From JAIBJN01 sp963775625 (GTDB lineage Bacteria; Actinomycetota; Thermoleophilia; Gaiellales; Gaiellaceae): a stretch of 64,000 bases of DNA. The position numbers and the translations under genes are program-made. Under the pieces are notes generated by a model. The model did not search any database. It was not told the DNA's origin and saw nothing but the letters and a program-made list of their open reading frames with translations. The DNA is taken from positions 248,001 through 312,000 of the forward strand of contig CAVZJM010000002.1 of the NCBI GenBank assembly GCA_963775625.1, read 5' to 3'. Below, piece by piece: positions 9,466 through 17,259 of the stretch (position 1 is the first letter of the stretch; each line of letters begins with the position of its first letter).

Positions 9466-10167
9466 GTGAAGCGCCAGCGCACCGCCGACCCCTACCGTGA
9501 CCTGGACGTCATCGACGCACGAGCGCCTCGCTTCAACCAGGCGACGGTCGGCCTGCTCGCGCTCGTCGCCGTCCTCACGGGCTGGTGGGCGATCCTCGGG
9601 CTGCTGGCGGCGCAGCTGGCCGTGGGCCTCACCTTCGGGAGGCGCTACTGCCTGCCGTGCCTCGCCTACTTCGAGCTCGTGCAGCCGCGCCTCGGGGAAG
9701 GGCCGATCGAGGACTCGCGGCCGCCGCGGTTCGCCAACCTCGTCGGGGTCGCCGTCCTCGGCGCCGCCACCCTGGCCTTCGCGCTCGGCTTCGCGGCGGC
9801 AGGCGCCGCCCTCGGGCTCCTCGTCGCCGGGCTCGCCCTCCTGGCCGCGGCCACCGGCCTCTGCGCCGGCTGCGAGATCTACCGCCTGGGGGCAAGGATC
9901 CGCGGGATTCGCTCGCACCGGCTCGACCGCGTCGAGCTGGGCGACCTGGGCCTCGCCCCGAACGGCGAGGTCGTCGTGCAGTTCACGCACCCGCTCTGCA
10001 GCGACTGCACCGCCCTCGAGCGCCGGCTTCGCGAGGAAGGCCGCCACGTCGTCACGGTCGACGTCTCCCGGCGCCCGGAGCTGGCGCGCAAGTACGGCGT
10101 CGCCCTCGTCCCCACCGCCGTCGCGGTCAGCTCGACGGGGGCGGTGCTGGCTCGCCTGGCGGGATGA
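9466..10167 (+). CDS. DUF4395 membrane protein fused to thioredoxin-like domain
   Basis: The N-terminal half (to about residue 140) has hydrophobic helices and the DUF4395 signature FGRRYCLPCLAYFELVQPRLG followed by EDSRPPRFAN. The last 80 residues form a thioredoxin-like fold with a CxxC redox pair in HPLCSDCTALERR and a cis-proline-like VPTAVAV. The likely role is membrane-associated thiol redox chemistry or protection of an envelope protein. The substrate is unknown. The GTG start (V-K-R-Q-R-T) is 36 bases from the divergent sucA start, so the two share a very short promoter region. The 3' end overlaps the convergent gene at 10127-10444 by 41 bases. Confidence 0.7.
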   Translation: MKRQRTADPYRDLDVIDARAPRFNQATVGLLALVAVLTGWWAILGLLAAQLAVGLTFGRRYCLPCLAYFELVQPRLGEGPIEDSRPPRFANLVGVAVLGAATLAFALGFAAAGAALGLLVAGLALLAAATGLCAGCEIYRLGARIRGIRSHRLDRVELGDLGLAPNGEVVVQFTHPLCSDCTALERRLREEGRHVVTVDVSRRPELARKYGVALVPTAVAVSSTGAVLARLAG

Positions 10168-10444
10168 TCGGCAGCCCGGAGGCGACCACGCGCCGGCCGG
10201 CCGCCTCGTAGACGACGTCGACCGAGTCGTTCTTCCGATACGTGCCCGCCACGCCGAGGAACATGCTCGCCCAGCGGAGGAGGCCGAGCCGGCCCTCCCG
10301 CGCGAGCGGCTTCGAGAAGCGGAGGAGGCCCCCGAAGGCCGTGTAGTCGGCGCCCGGCTCCTGGCGCACGCCGTTGACGAAGACCTCGTAGGGCTCCGTC
10401 ACCTCAGCGGGAAGCGGGACGATCCAGGCTTCGCCGGCGGGCAT
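10127..10444 (-). CDS. Conserved hypothetical protein (105 aa)
   Basis: A 105-residue frame with a Trp/Pro-containing start (MPAGEAWIVPLPAEVTEPYE) and a compact beta-rich composition (VFVNGVRQEPGADYTAFGG) ending in a proline-rich tail. It has no membrane segment or catalytic motif that I recognise. It overlaps the 3' end of the DUF4395 gene convergently by 41 bases. Balanced composition and sensible start context support a real gene. Confidence 0.6.
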   Translation of the reverse strand: MPAGEAWIVPLPAEVTEPYEVFVNGVRQEPGADYTAFGGLLRFSKPLAREGRLGLLRWASMFLGVAGTYRKNDSVDVVYEAAGRRVVASGLPIIPPGEPAPPPSS

Positions 10445-10474
10445 GCGGAAAGACTAGTCCTGCTGTAAGGGGGT

Positions 10475-10500
10475 CTTGGGGGAAACAGGGTTCCCCCAAG
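10475..10500. repeat. Perfect 10-bp inverted repeat (hairpin)
   Basis: CTTGGGGGAA and TTCCCCCAAG flank a six-base loop, giving an uninterrupted 10-bp stem. It lies 30 bases upstream of the minus-strand gene start at 10444, in a 250-base gap between divergent genes. It therefore cannot be an ordinary 3' terminator of either neighbour. No T tract follows. It may be an operator or leader structure. Confidence 0.55.
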
Positions 10501-10611
10501 CGATCTCTCCCCTCGGCGCGCGAAAACTCTCCCAGCTTCCGGCGATGCCGATGCGGGGCCCTCTTTGCCGCTAAAGAGTGAGCCTCGCGTGCACTCACTG
10601 AACCACATTTT

Positions 10612-10641
10612 GGGTGAATTGCAACTCACCCGAACGGGTGA
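10612..10641 (+). promoter_or_regulatory. Three-site GGGTGA/TCACCC array upstream of ctaC
   Basis: GGGTGA (10612-10617), TCACCC (10626-10631) and GGGTGA (10636-10641) alternate in orientation within 30 bases, 54 bases before the ctaC start. The first two form an inverted repeat with an eight-base spacer, and the last two an inverted repeat with a four-base spacer. A TAGAAT -10-like hexamer follows at 10678-10683. The array is consistent with an operator for the oxidase operon. The rest of the 10445-10694 gap holds only the hairpin at 10475-10500. Confidence 0.45.
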
Positions 10642-10694
10642 CATTCGTGGCGAAGCCGAGGCTCGCGACGAGCCGAATAGAATCGCACCGGCCC

Positions 10695-11738
10695 ATGCGG
10701 AGGAGCTCGCCCGCCGTCATCGCCGCCGCGCTCGCGGTGCTCGCGCTCGGCGCAGCACCGGTCGCACTGGGACAGGATCCGGGCAACGGCGGCCTCGGCC
10801 CTCCCGAATCGGCGACCCCGAGCGGGGAGGCGATCAACCAGCTCTACTGGTTCGTCTTCGCCATCTGCGCGGTCGTCTTCGTCGCCGTGGAGACCGCGCT
10901 CGTTCTCTTCGTCATCCGCTTCCGCCGGCGGCGCTCGGAGCCCGAGGCAGCCGAGGGCCCGCAGATCCACGGGAACACGCGGCTCGAGATCATCTGGACG
11001 GCCATTCCGGCGGTCGTGCTCGTCGGCATCGCGGTCGTCGTCCTCGCCCGCTCCTCGGCCGTGGAGGCGACGAGCGGTGACCGCGCGAACGAGCTCGTCG
11101 TCGAGGTGCAGGGCCATCAGTTCTACTGGCAGTACGTCTACCCCGACGGCCAGATCGCCATCGACAGGCTCGTGCTCCCGGTCGACCGGCCGGTGAAGCT
11201 CGAGCTCGTCTCCTTCGACGTCAACCACAGCTGGTGGGTGCCGGAGCTCACCGGGAAGCGCGATGCCATCCCGGGGCGGACGAACGAGCTCCGGTTCACG
11301 CCTACCAGCGAGGGCGTCTTCGAAGGGCGCTGCGCCGAGCTCTGCGGAATTCTGCACACCGTCATGCCGACGACGGTGGAGGTCGTCTCGGCGGCGGAGT
11401 ACCAGAGCCGCCTGCAGCTCCTGACGGGTCAGGACCAGCCCGGCGCGGCGCAGCTTTCCCTGGGGCGGGAGACCTGGGACCGCGTCTGCGCCAAGTGCCA
11501 CGGGCTCGCCGGGGAGGGCGACCTCGGGCCCACGGTCGCCCAGAACAGCACGCTGGTCGACGCCGATGCCCTCGCCGAGCTGCTCGAGGACGGCCTGGAC
11601 ACGCCCGACGCCGAGGCCTACATGCCGCCGGTCGGCCGCGGCTGGCCGGAATTCCAGATGCAGGCGCTGATCGCGTACATCCGCTCGAACGAGCCGCTGG
11701 CGCCCCCACAGGCGCCGGCCGAGGAGAGCAGCGGGTAA
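10695..11738 (+). CDS. ctaC: Cytochrome c oxidase subunit II with C-terminal cytochrome c domain
   Basis: Binds the CuA centre that receives electrons for the haem-copper oxidase. A signal peptide (MRRSSPAVIAAALAVLALG) and two membrane helices are followed by the cupredoxin domain with the CuA ligand set CAELCGILHTVM. A class I cytochrome c domain follows with haem motif CAKCH and a distal Met near YMPPVGRGW. This gives a caa3-type subunit II in which the electron donor is fused on. The ATG is chosen because it begins the signal peptide; the frame is open a further 27 codons upstream. The stop overlaps the ctaD start (TAATG). Confidence 0.93.
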   Translation: MRRSSPAVIAAALAVLALGAAPVALGQDPGNGGLGPPESATPSGEAINQLYWFVFAICAVVFVAVETALVLFVIRFRRRRSEPEAAEGPQIHGNTRLEIIWTAIPAVVLVGIAVVVLARSSAVEATSGDRANELVVEVQGHQFYWQYVYPDGQIAIDRLVLPVDRPVKLELVSFDVNHSWWVPELTGKRDAIPGRTNELRFTPTSEGVFEGRCAELCGILHTVMPTTVEVVSAAEYQSRLQLLTGQDQPGAAQLSLGRETWDRVCAKCHGLAGEGDLGPTVAQNSTLVDADALAELLEDGLDTPDAEAYMPPVGRGWPEFQMQALIAYIRSNEPLAPPQAPAEESSG

Positions 11739-13366
11739 TGGCCGTCCGCACGGAGACCGTGACCCCGACCTGGCGCGACGGCCGCGTCACGAGCTGGCTC
11801 ACGACCCTCGACCACAAGCGCATCGGGATCCTCTACATCGTCACGGCGTTCTTCTTCTTCTTCGCCGCCGGGGTGATGGCGCTGCTCATGCGCGCGCAGC
11901 TGGCGCAGGCCAACAACGACTTCATCACGGAGAACTCCTACAACCAGCTCTTCACCGTCCACGGGACGATGATGGTCTTCCTCTTCGTCGTCCCCATCCT
12001 CGCTGGCTTCGGCAACTACCTCGTCCCCCTCATGATCGGCGCCAAGGACATGGCGTTCCCGCGCCTGAACGCGCTCTCGTACTGGCTCTTCCTGCTCGGC
12101 GGGCTCGTCATCCTCTCGAGCTTCTTCGCCGACGGGGGCGCGGCGAGCTCGGGGTGGACCGCCTACACGCCGCTCTCGACCGAGGAGTTCAGCCCGGGGA
12201 CGGGGCAGGACCTCTGGATCCTCGGCCTGCACCTGACCTCTCTGTCCTCGCTCGCCGGCGCGATCAACTTCATCGTCACGATCCACAACATGCGCACGCC
12301 GGGGATGACCTGGATGCGCATTCCGCTCTTCGTCTGGTCGATCGAGGCCTACGCCGTGCTGCTCGTCCTCGTCCTGCCGACGATCTCGGCGGCCGTGACG
12401 CTGCTCCTCCTCGACCGCCAGGCCGGGACGTCCTTCTTCACCGGCGACAACGGGGCGCTCCTCTGGCAGCACATGTTCTGGTTCTTCGGCCACCCCGAGG
12501 TCTACATCATGGTGCTGCCCGCGATGGGGATGCTCTCCGAGATCATTCCGGTCTTCTCGCGGAAGCCCATCTTCGGCTACAAGGCGATCGCGTTCTCGAC
12601 GATCGGCATCGCCTTCGCCAGCATGCTCGTCTGGGCCCACCACATGTTCACCGTGGGCCTCTCCGATCCGCTGCAGGCGTGGTTCATGATCGTCTCCTTC
12701 TCCGTCGCCGTGCCGACCGCGATCAAGATCTTCAACTGGCTGGCGACGCTCTGGAAGGGCCAGCTCTGGTTCCGCGCGCCCTTGCTCTTCTGCCTGGGGT
12801 TCATCGCGCTCTTCGTCATGGGCGGCCTCTCGGGGATCATGCTCGCGGCCTACCCCGTGGACTACCAGGCCCACGACTCCTACTACGTCGTCGCCCACTT
12901 CCACTACGTGCTCTTCGGCGGCACCGTCTTCGGGGTCTTCGCCGGCACCTACTACTGGTTCCCGAAGATCACGGGGCGCATGTACGACGAGCGCCTCGCG
13001 AAGCTCCACTTCTGGCTCATGTTCGTCGGCTTCAACGCGGCCTTCCTGCCCCAGCACATGCTCGGGCTGATGGGGATGCCCAGGCGGATCTACACCTACG
13101 AGCGCGAGGGGCTCTTCGAGTGGTACAACCTGATCTCGACGCTGGGCGCGTTCCTCATGGGCATCTCGCTCCTCATCTTCATCTGGAACGCATCGAAGAG
13201 CTGGCGCCGCGGTGAGCGCGTCGGCAACGATCCCTGGACGGGGGACACGCTCGAGTGGTACGCGACCTCGCCGCCGCCGGTGTACAACTTCGACAGGGTG
13301 CCCTACGTGTCGAGCCCGCGCCCGCTCCGCGACCTGCGGCTCAAGCTCAGGGAGCTCCAGTCGTGA
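11738..13366 (+). CDS. ctaD: Cytochrome c oxidase subunit I
   Basis: The haem-copper catalytic subunit that reduces oxygen to water while pumping protons. About twelve membrane helices are evident. Expected ligands are visible: the low-spin haem His in TVHGTMMVF, the CuB His with cross-linked Tyr in WFFGHPEVYIMVLP, the CuB histidine pair in WAHHMFTVG, and the two haem histidines in VVAHFHYVLFGG. At 542 residues it has normal length for an A-type oxidase. It is coupled to ctaC by TAATG and to ctaB by a GTGA overlap. No subunit III gene is in the window. Confidence 0.96.
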   Translation: MAVRTETVTPTWRDGRVTSWLTTLDHKRIGILYIVTAFFFFFAAGVMALLMRAQLAQANNDFITENSYNQLFTVHGTMMVFLFVVPILAGFGNYLVPLMIGAKDMAFPRLNALSYWLFLLGGLVILSSFFADGGAASSGWTAYTPLSTEEFSPGTGQDLWILGLHLTSLSSLAGAINFIVTIHNMRTPGMTWMRIPLFVWSIEAYAVLLVLVLPTISAAVTLLLLDRQAGTSFFTGDNGALLWQHMFWFFGHPEVYIMVLPAMGMLSEIIPVFSRKPIFGYKAIAFSTIGIAFASMLVWAHHMFTVGLSDPLQAWFMIVSFSVAVPTAIKIFNWLATLWKGQLWFRAPLLFCLGFIALFVMGGLSGIMLAAYPVDYQAHDSYYVVAHFHYVLFGGTVFGVFAGTYYWFPKITGRMYDERLAKLHFWLMFVGFNAAFLPQHMLGLMGMPRRIYTYEREGLFEWYNLISTLGAFLMGISLLIFIWNASKSWRRGERVGNDPWTGDTLEWYATSPPPVYNFDRVPYVSSPRPLRDLRLKLRELQS

Positions 13367-14568
13367 CGCCGCAGCCCGGTCCCTGGCTTCGCCTGAGCGC
13401 GCTCGCCGGCACGGCCGGCGTGGCCGTGGTCGTCGCCACCGGCTCCTGGGGGCTCGCCCACGACGTCGCCGCACACGTGACGCTGGCGCTCCTCGCAGCC
13501 ACGGCCCTGACCGCGCGCATCGCGCACCCGGACCGCCCGAAGCTGCTCGGGGCCGCCGCGGGGTCGTTCTTCCTCTTCGCCGCCGCCGGGCTGGCCGCGC
13601 TCGCCGGGGCGCCGAGCTGGCTCCACGTCGGTCTGGGCGGGGCAGCGCTCGCCGCGGCGTCCCTGTGCGCGGCGATCGCGTTCCGGGGAGGGAGGCCGGT
13701 CCCGCGTGCCTCGTGGCGGGACTACGTGACGCTGACGAAGCCCCGGATCATGGTGCTCCTCCTGATCACCGGCGCCGGCGGGCTCGTCGTCGGGGCCGGC
13801 GGAATGCCTCCGGCGGGCCTCGCGCTGGCAACCCTCGGTGGGCTGGCGCTCGCCTGCGGCGGCGCGAGCGCGCTCAACCACGTGCTCGACCGCGACATCG
13901 ACATGCAAATGAAGCGCACGGCTCTGCGGCCGGTGGCGTCCGGCCGCGTCCCTCCGGAGCGGGCGCTCGAGTTCGGGCTCGCCCTCTCGGCGCTCTCCTA
14001 CGTCGTCCTCACGAGCTTCGTGAACATCCTCGCCGCGCTGCTCGCGCTGGCCGGCAACCTCTTCTACGTGCTCGTCTACACGCGCTGGCTGAAGCGCTCG
14101 ACCCCGCAGAACATCGTCATCGGCGGCGCCGCCGGCGCCGTCCCTCCGCTCGTGGGTTACTCGGCGGCCACCGGCAACCTCACGCTCGTCGCGCTCGCGC
14201 TCTTCCTGATCGTCTTCTTCTGGACGCCGCCGCACTTCTGGGCGCTGGCGCTCCTGATCAAGCGCGACTACGCGGCCGCGGGGATCCCCATGCTGCCGGT
14301 GGTGCGCGGGGAGCGCGAGACGGCCCGCTCGATCGTCCTCTACTCGCTCGTGCTCGTCGGCGTGACGCTCCTGCCCGTGCTCGGCCGGACGCTCGGGCCG
14401 GTGTATCTCGTCTCCGCCGCGATTCTCGGGCTCGTGTTCGTCGCGCTCGCGCTCGCGCTGCAACGGCAGACGACGCCCGCGCGGGCTCGCCGCCTCTTCA
14501 GCTACTCGCTCGCCTACCTGGCGCTGCTCTTCGTGGCCATGGCGATCGACCCGGTGGTGATTTCGTAG
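13363..14568 (+). CDS. ctaB: Protoheme IX farnesyltransferase (heme O synthase) with N-terminal four-helix extension
   Basis: Adds a farnesyl tail to haem B to form haem O for the oxidase encoded just upstream. The UbiA-type core begins near residue 120 (DYVTLTKPRIMVLLL). It has the first Asp-rich motif NHVLDRDIDMQMKRT and the second region KRSTPQNIVIGGAAGAVPP. Before it lie about 110 residues with four hydrophobic helices and scattered His, absent from normal CtaB (about 290 residues). That segment resembles half of a CtaA/COX15-type haem A synthase, though without clear paired ligands. The GTG start overlaps the ctaD stop (GTGA), and the stop overlaps the next start (TAGTG). Confidence 0.9.
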   Translation: MTPQPGPWLRLSALAGTAGVAVVVATGSWGLAHDVAAHVTLALLAATALTARIAHPDRPKLLGAAAGSFFLFAAAGLAALAGAPSWLHVGLGGAALAAASLCAAIAFRGGRPVPRASWRDYVTLTKPRIMVLLLITGAGGLVVGAGGMPPAGLALATLGGLALACGGASALNHVLDRDIDMQMKRTALRPVASGRVPPERALEFGLALSALSYVVLTSFVNILAALLALAGNLFYVLVYTRWLKRSTPQNIVIGGAAGAVPPLVGYSAATGNLTLVALALFLIVFFWTPPHFWALALLIKRDYAAAGIPMLPVVRGERETARSIVLYSLVLVGVTLLPVLGRTLGPVYLVSAAILGLVFVALALALQRQTTPARARRLFSYSLAYLALLFVAMAIDPVVIS

Positions 14569-14684
14569 TGGATCCCGAGCTGGGTCGCCGGAACATGCGC
14601 CTGGGGCTCCTGCTCCTCGGCATCGCGCTGGTGCTGGCCGCAGGCTCGGTCGCCATCGCGGTTCTCTACGACTCGCTTGCCTGA
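14568..14684 (+). CDS. Small single-span membrane protein of the oxidase operon (38 aa)
   Basis: A 38-residue frame starting at a GTG that overlaps the ctaB stop codon (TAGTG). After an Arg/Asn-containing head (DPELGRRNMR) comes one long hydrophobic helix (LGLLLLGIALVLAAGSVAIA) and a short polar tail. Position, coupling and shape suggest a small accessory subunit or assembly factor of the cytochrome oxidase, like the tiny subunit IV of other caa3 enzymes. No family signature can be assigned. Confidence 0.6.
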   Translation: MDPELGRRNMRLGLLLLGIALVLAAGSVAIAVLYDSLA

Positions 14685-15786
14685 CCCCTTCCGGGCGTTC
14701 CTCGCCGTTCCGGACGAGGCGCCGGCCGGGATCCCGATCGCGATCAAGGACCTGATCGACACCGCCGGGCTCGTGACGACGTACGGCTCGGCGATCTTCC
14801 GCGAGCACCTGCCCGAGCGCTCGGCGAGCTCGGTGACCCGCCTCGAGGAGGCCGGCTACGGGGTCGTCGGCAAGACGAACCTGCACGAGTTCGCCTACGG
14901 GATCACCTCGGACAACCCGCATTTCGGGGCGGTCGTGAACCCGCTCGCTCCCGGGCGGATTCCCGGCGGTTCGAGCGGCGGCAACGCCGCGGCCCTGGCG
15001 GCCGGCCTCTGCGACGTCGCGCTGGGGACGGACAGCGCGGGCTCGGTGCGGCTCCCGGCGGCGTGCTGCGGCGTGGTCGGCTTCAAGCCGACCTGGGGGC
15101 TCGTGCCCGCCGACGGCGTGTTCCCGCTCGCGCCCAGCTTCGACACGGTGGGGCCCATGGCCCGCTCCGTCGGCGAGTGCGCCACGATGCTCCGCGCGCT
15201 CGGCGCCGCGCCGGAGAGCGCCTCCGCAGACATCCGCGCGGCACTCGCCTGGACGGAGCACGCCGACCCGCTGGTCCGCGCCCGCGTCGAGGAGGCCGCG
15301 GCGCTCCTCCCGGGCGTGGAGCACATCGACTTCCCGCTCCCGGGTGACATGAACCCCGCGTTCCAGGCCGAGGCGGCCGACGTCCACCGCGACCTCTTCG
15401 CCGAGCACGCCGGCCTCTACGGGGAGAACGTCCGCCGGAAGCTCGAGGCGGCCTTCGCGGTCACCGAGGAAGCGGTCGCCGCGTCCCGCGCCGAGCGCGA
15501 GGCCTACCGTGAGAGCGCGCTCGAGGCGCTCGAGGGCTTCGACGTCCTGCTCACGCCGACGATGCCGATGGTCGCACCGCCGGTCGGCCCCGGCGACCTC
15601 GTCCTCCGCGAGCGCATGATCATGCTCACGAGACCCTTCAACGCCACCGGCTGGCCGGCGCTCGCCCTCCCGTGCGGCCCTGCCGAGGACGGCCTCCCCG
15701 CGTCGCTCCAGATCGCCGCCCGCCCCGGCGCCGACGCGGCAGTCCTCGCCGTCGCCCAGTCGCTCGAGCGCGCCCTGTCCAAGTAA
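14677..15786 (+). CDS. Amidase (amidase signature family)
   Basis: An amide hydrolase of the amidase-signature family, related to GatA. The Ser-cisSer-Lys triad is visible: Lys in PIAIKDLIDTAG, the cis-Ser in PGGSSGGNAAALAAG and the nucleophile in GTDSAGSVRLPAACCGVVG. At 369 residues it is shorter than GatA (about 480), and no gatB or gatC lies nearby, so it is probably a stand-alone amidase of unknown substrate. It starts with TTG and overlaps the small membrane-protein gene by eight bases. Its last codons AAG TAA lie inside the palindromic terminator. Confidence 0.82.
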   Translation: MPDPFRAFLAVPDEAPAGIPIAIKDLIDTAGLVTTYGSAIFREHLPERSASSVTRLEEAGYGVVGKTNLHEFAYGITSDNPHFGAVVNPLAPGRIPGGSSGGNAAALAAGLCDVALGTDSAGSVRLPAACCGVVGFKPTWGLVPADGVFPLAPSFDTVGPMARSVGECATMLRALGAAPESASADIRAALAWTEHADPLVRARVEEAAALLPGVEHIDFPLPGDMNPAFQAEAADVHRDLFAEHAGLYGENVRRKLEAAFAVTEEAVAASRAEREAYRESALEALEGFDVLLTPTMPMVAPPVGPGDLVLRERMIMLTRPFNATGWPALALPCGPAEDGLPASLQIAARPGADAAVLAVAQSLERALSK

Positions 15787-15802
15787 CAGTCTGTTACTTG
15801 GA
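15778..15802. terminator. Bidirectional palindrome containing both convergent stop codons
   Basis: TCCAAGTAACAG and CTGTTACTTGGA are 12-bp arms around a single T. The amidase TAA (15784-15786) and the pgl TAA (complement 15796-15794) both lie inside it. Both proteins end Ser-Lys-stop because of it. The 21-base core recurs exactly at 61425-61445. A bidirectional terminator is the simplest reading, though there is no T tract. Confidence 0.6.
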
Positions 15803-16417
15803 GACGGCCGCCTCGTCCGCGAGGACGAGCGTCTCCGCCGTATGGACCCGCGCCGCAGGGAGCGCTTCGTCTCCGGCCAGGATGCGGGCCAGGATCTCGC
15901 GCTTGCCCTCGCCTCCGACCAGAAAGGCGACCAGTGGCTGCGCGTTCAGGTAGGCGAGCGAGAAGCTGATGCGTGGATGCGGAGGGGGGAGGCCCGGCTC
16001 GGGGACGTAGACGAGCGGTCCCGGGTCGTCCAGCTCGGCGTCGTGGCCGGGGAAGAGCGACGCCGTGTGGCCGTCGCTCCCGACGCCGAGGAGGACGAGG
16101 TCGAAGGCGTCCGGCAGCTCGACGTCCACGGAGCGCAACGGGTGGATCTGCGCCTCCGGGATCGGCACGTGGGAGAGCAGGGCCTCGCGGGCCAGGCGCT
16201 CGTTCGAGTCCGGATGCTCGGGTGGCACGGCGCGCTCGTCGCTCCACCAGACATGCCAGGACGGCCAGTCGAGATCGCTCTGGGCGAGGCGCTCGTAGAC
16301 GGACTGCGGGGTCGTCCCGCCCGTCAGTGCGATTCGGAACGGCGAGCGGCCGCGCGCTCGCTCGGCGATCCAGCCCGCTGCGAGCTCCGCTAGATCCGGG
16401 GCGACGAGAAGCTGCGT
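15794..16417 (-). CDS. pgl: 6-phosphogluconolactonase (no canonical start codon)
   Basis: Hydrolyses 6-phosphogluconolactone, the second step of the oxidative pentose phosphate pathway. Family blocks are clear: ALTGGTTPQSVYERL, WWSDERAVPPEHPDSNE, LLGVGSDGHTASLFPG and FLVGGEGKREIL. The conserved N-terminus begins at TQLLVAPDLAELAAGW. No ATG, GTG or TTG exists in frame near there. The best candidate is ACG at 16417-16415, four bases after a perfect GGAGG, giving 207 residues. This may be a near-cognate start or a base error for ATG. The gene overlaps opcA by 28 bases and is the last of the operon. Confidence 0.85.
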   Translation of the reverse strand, partial: TQLLVAPDLAELAAGWIAERARGRSPFRIALTGGTTPQSVYERLAQSDLDWPSWHVWWSDERAVPPEHPDSNERLAREALLSHVPIPEAQIHPLRSVDVELPDAFDLVLLGVGSDGHTASLFPGHDAELDDPGPLVYVPEPGLPPPHPRISFSLAYLNAQPLVAFLVGGEGKREILARILAGDEALPAARVHTAETLVLADEAAVSK

Positions 16418-17253
16418 ACGGCCTCCTCGAAGATCCGGTCGCGGCCGAAGACCTCGAGCTGGTCCGAGAGCAGGTCGCTGGGCGTCACCGGCTCGAGTCG
16501 CGCGGCGTGCGCCTCGCGCCCGTCCACCTCGACGAGCTCGATCTCCCCGGCCGGCTCGAGCTCCAGGCGGATCTCCCGGCCGAGTCGGGCCGCAAGCCAC
16601 GCCTGAAGGAGCAGCGCCTCCGGCTCCGGGCCGGCGACGCGCAGGCCCGACGCCTGGGCGATTGCGGGCCAGAGATCGGCGACGGCGGCGCGCCACGGCT
16701 CCGTGCGAGCCCAGGAGATGTCGGAGACGACGATCCGGTCGCAGAGCTCGGGGAGCCGGGCGAGATCGCGGCGCGCCTCGGGCCACTCGCGCGAGTCCAC
16801 GACCAACCGGTCGGCGACGCCGGCGAGCTGCTCGAGCTCCGCCGCGCCGAAGGGCAGCGGCCCGCGCCAGCGCAGGAACACCGGCAGGTCGGGCACGAGC
16901 AGCGGCATGACGACGCTGGCGGGCGCTGCCGCCCGCCGTCCGCACAGGCGCACCGCGATGACCTCCGAGCAGACCTCGCGCTGCTGGCCGCCGCGCACGA
17001 AGCAGCGGAAGTCGACCTCGCCCTCGAGGACGTCGCGCGGGTCGTCCGGCCGCGGGAAGAGCAGGATCGTCCGCGAGGGATGCCGCTCGGCGAGGCCGGC
17101 GAGGGTGTCGGTGGCCGCCTCGACCCAGCGCTCTGGCACCCAGGCGATGTGCGTCATCACGCTGGCGCGCAGACGCGGCGCGGCCCCCGGCTCGGTGGAG
17201 GCGTCGCGGAGCTCGGCCAGCTCCCGTTCCAGCTCACGCAGGAAGGTCGCCAT
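16390..17253 (-). CDS. opcA: Glucose-6-phosphate dehydrogenase assembly protein OpcA
   Basis: OpcA is an accessory factor that activates G6P dehydrogenase, known from cyanobacteria and actinobacteria. The 287-residue protein shows the family pattern. An N-terminal region with SVMTHIAWVPERW is followed by HPSRTILLFPRPDDP, a Cys-containing EVDFRCFVRGG, then LPLLVPDLPVFLRWRG-like and VVDSREWPEA blocks. It lies six bases after the zwf stop and overlaps pgl, the usual zwf-opcA-pgl order of actinobacteria. Confidence 0.92.
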   Translation of the reverse strand: MATFLRELERELAELRDASTEPGAAPRLRASVMTHIAWVPERWVEAATDTLAGLAERHPSRTILLFPRPDDPRDVLEGEVDFRCFVRGGQQREVCSEVIAVRLCGRRAAAPASVVMPLLVPDLPVFLRWRGPLPFGAAELEQLAGVADRLVVDSREWPEARRDLARLPELCDRIVVSDISWARTEPWRAAVADLWPAIAQASGLRVAGPEPEALLLQAWLAARLGREIRLELEPAGEIELVEVDGREAHAARLEPVTPSDLLSDQLEVFGRDRIFEEAVRSFSSPRI

Positions 17254-17259
17254 CAGCGC

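Noticed and set aside
9430..10047. N-terminal extension of the sucA frame
   Set aside because: It lies fully opposite the DUF4395-thioredoxin gene and has no family similarity. The SucA N-terminus is at 9429.
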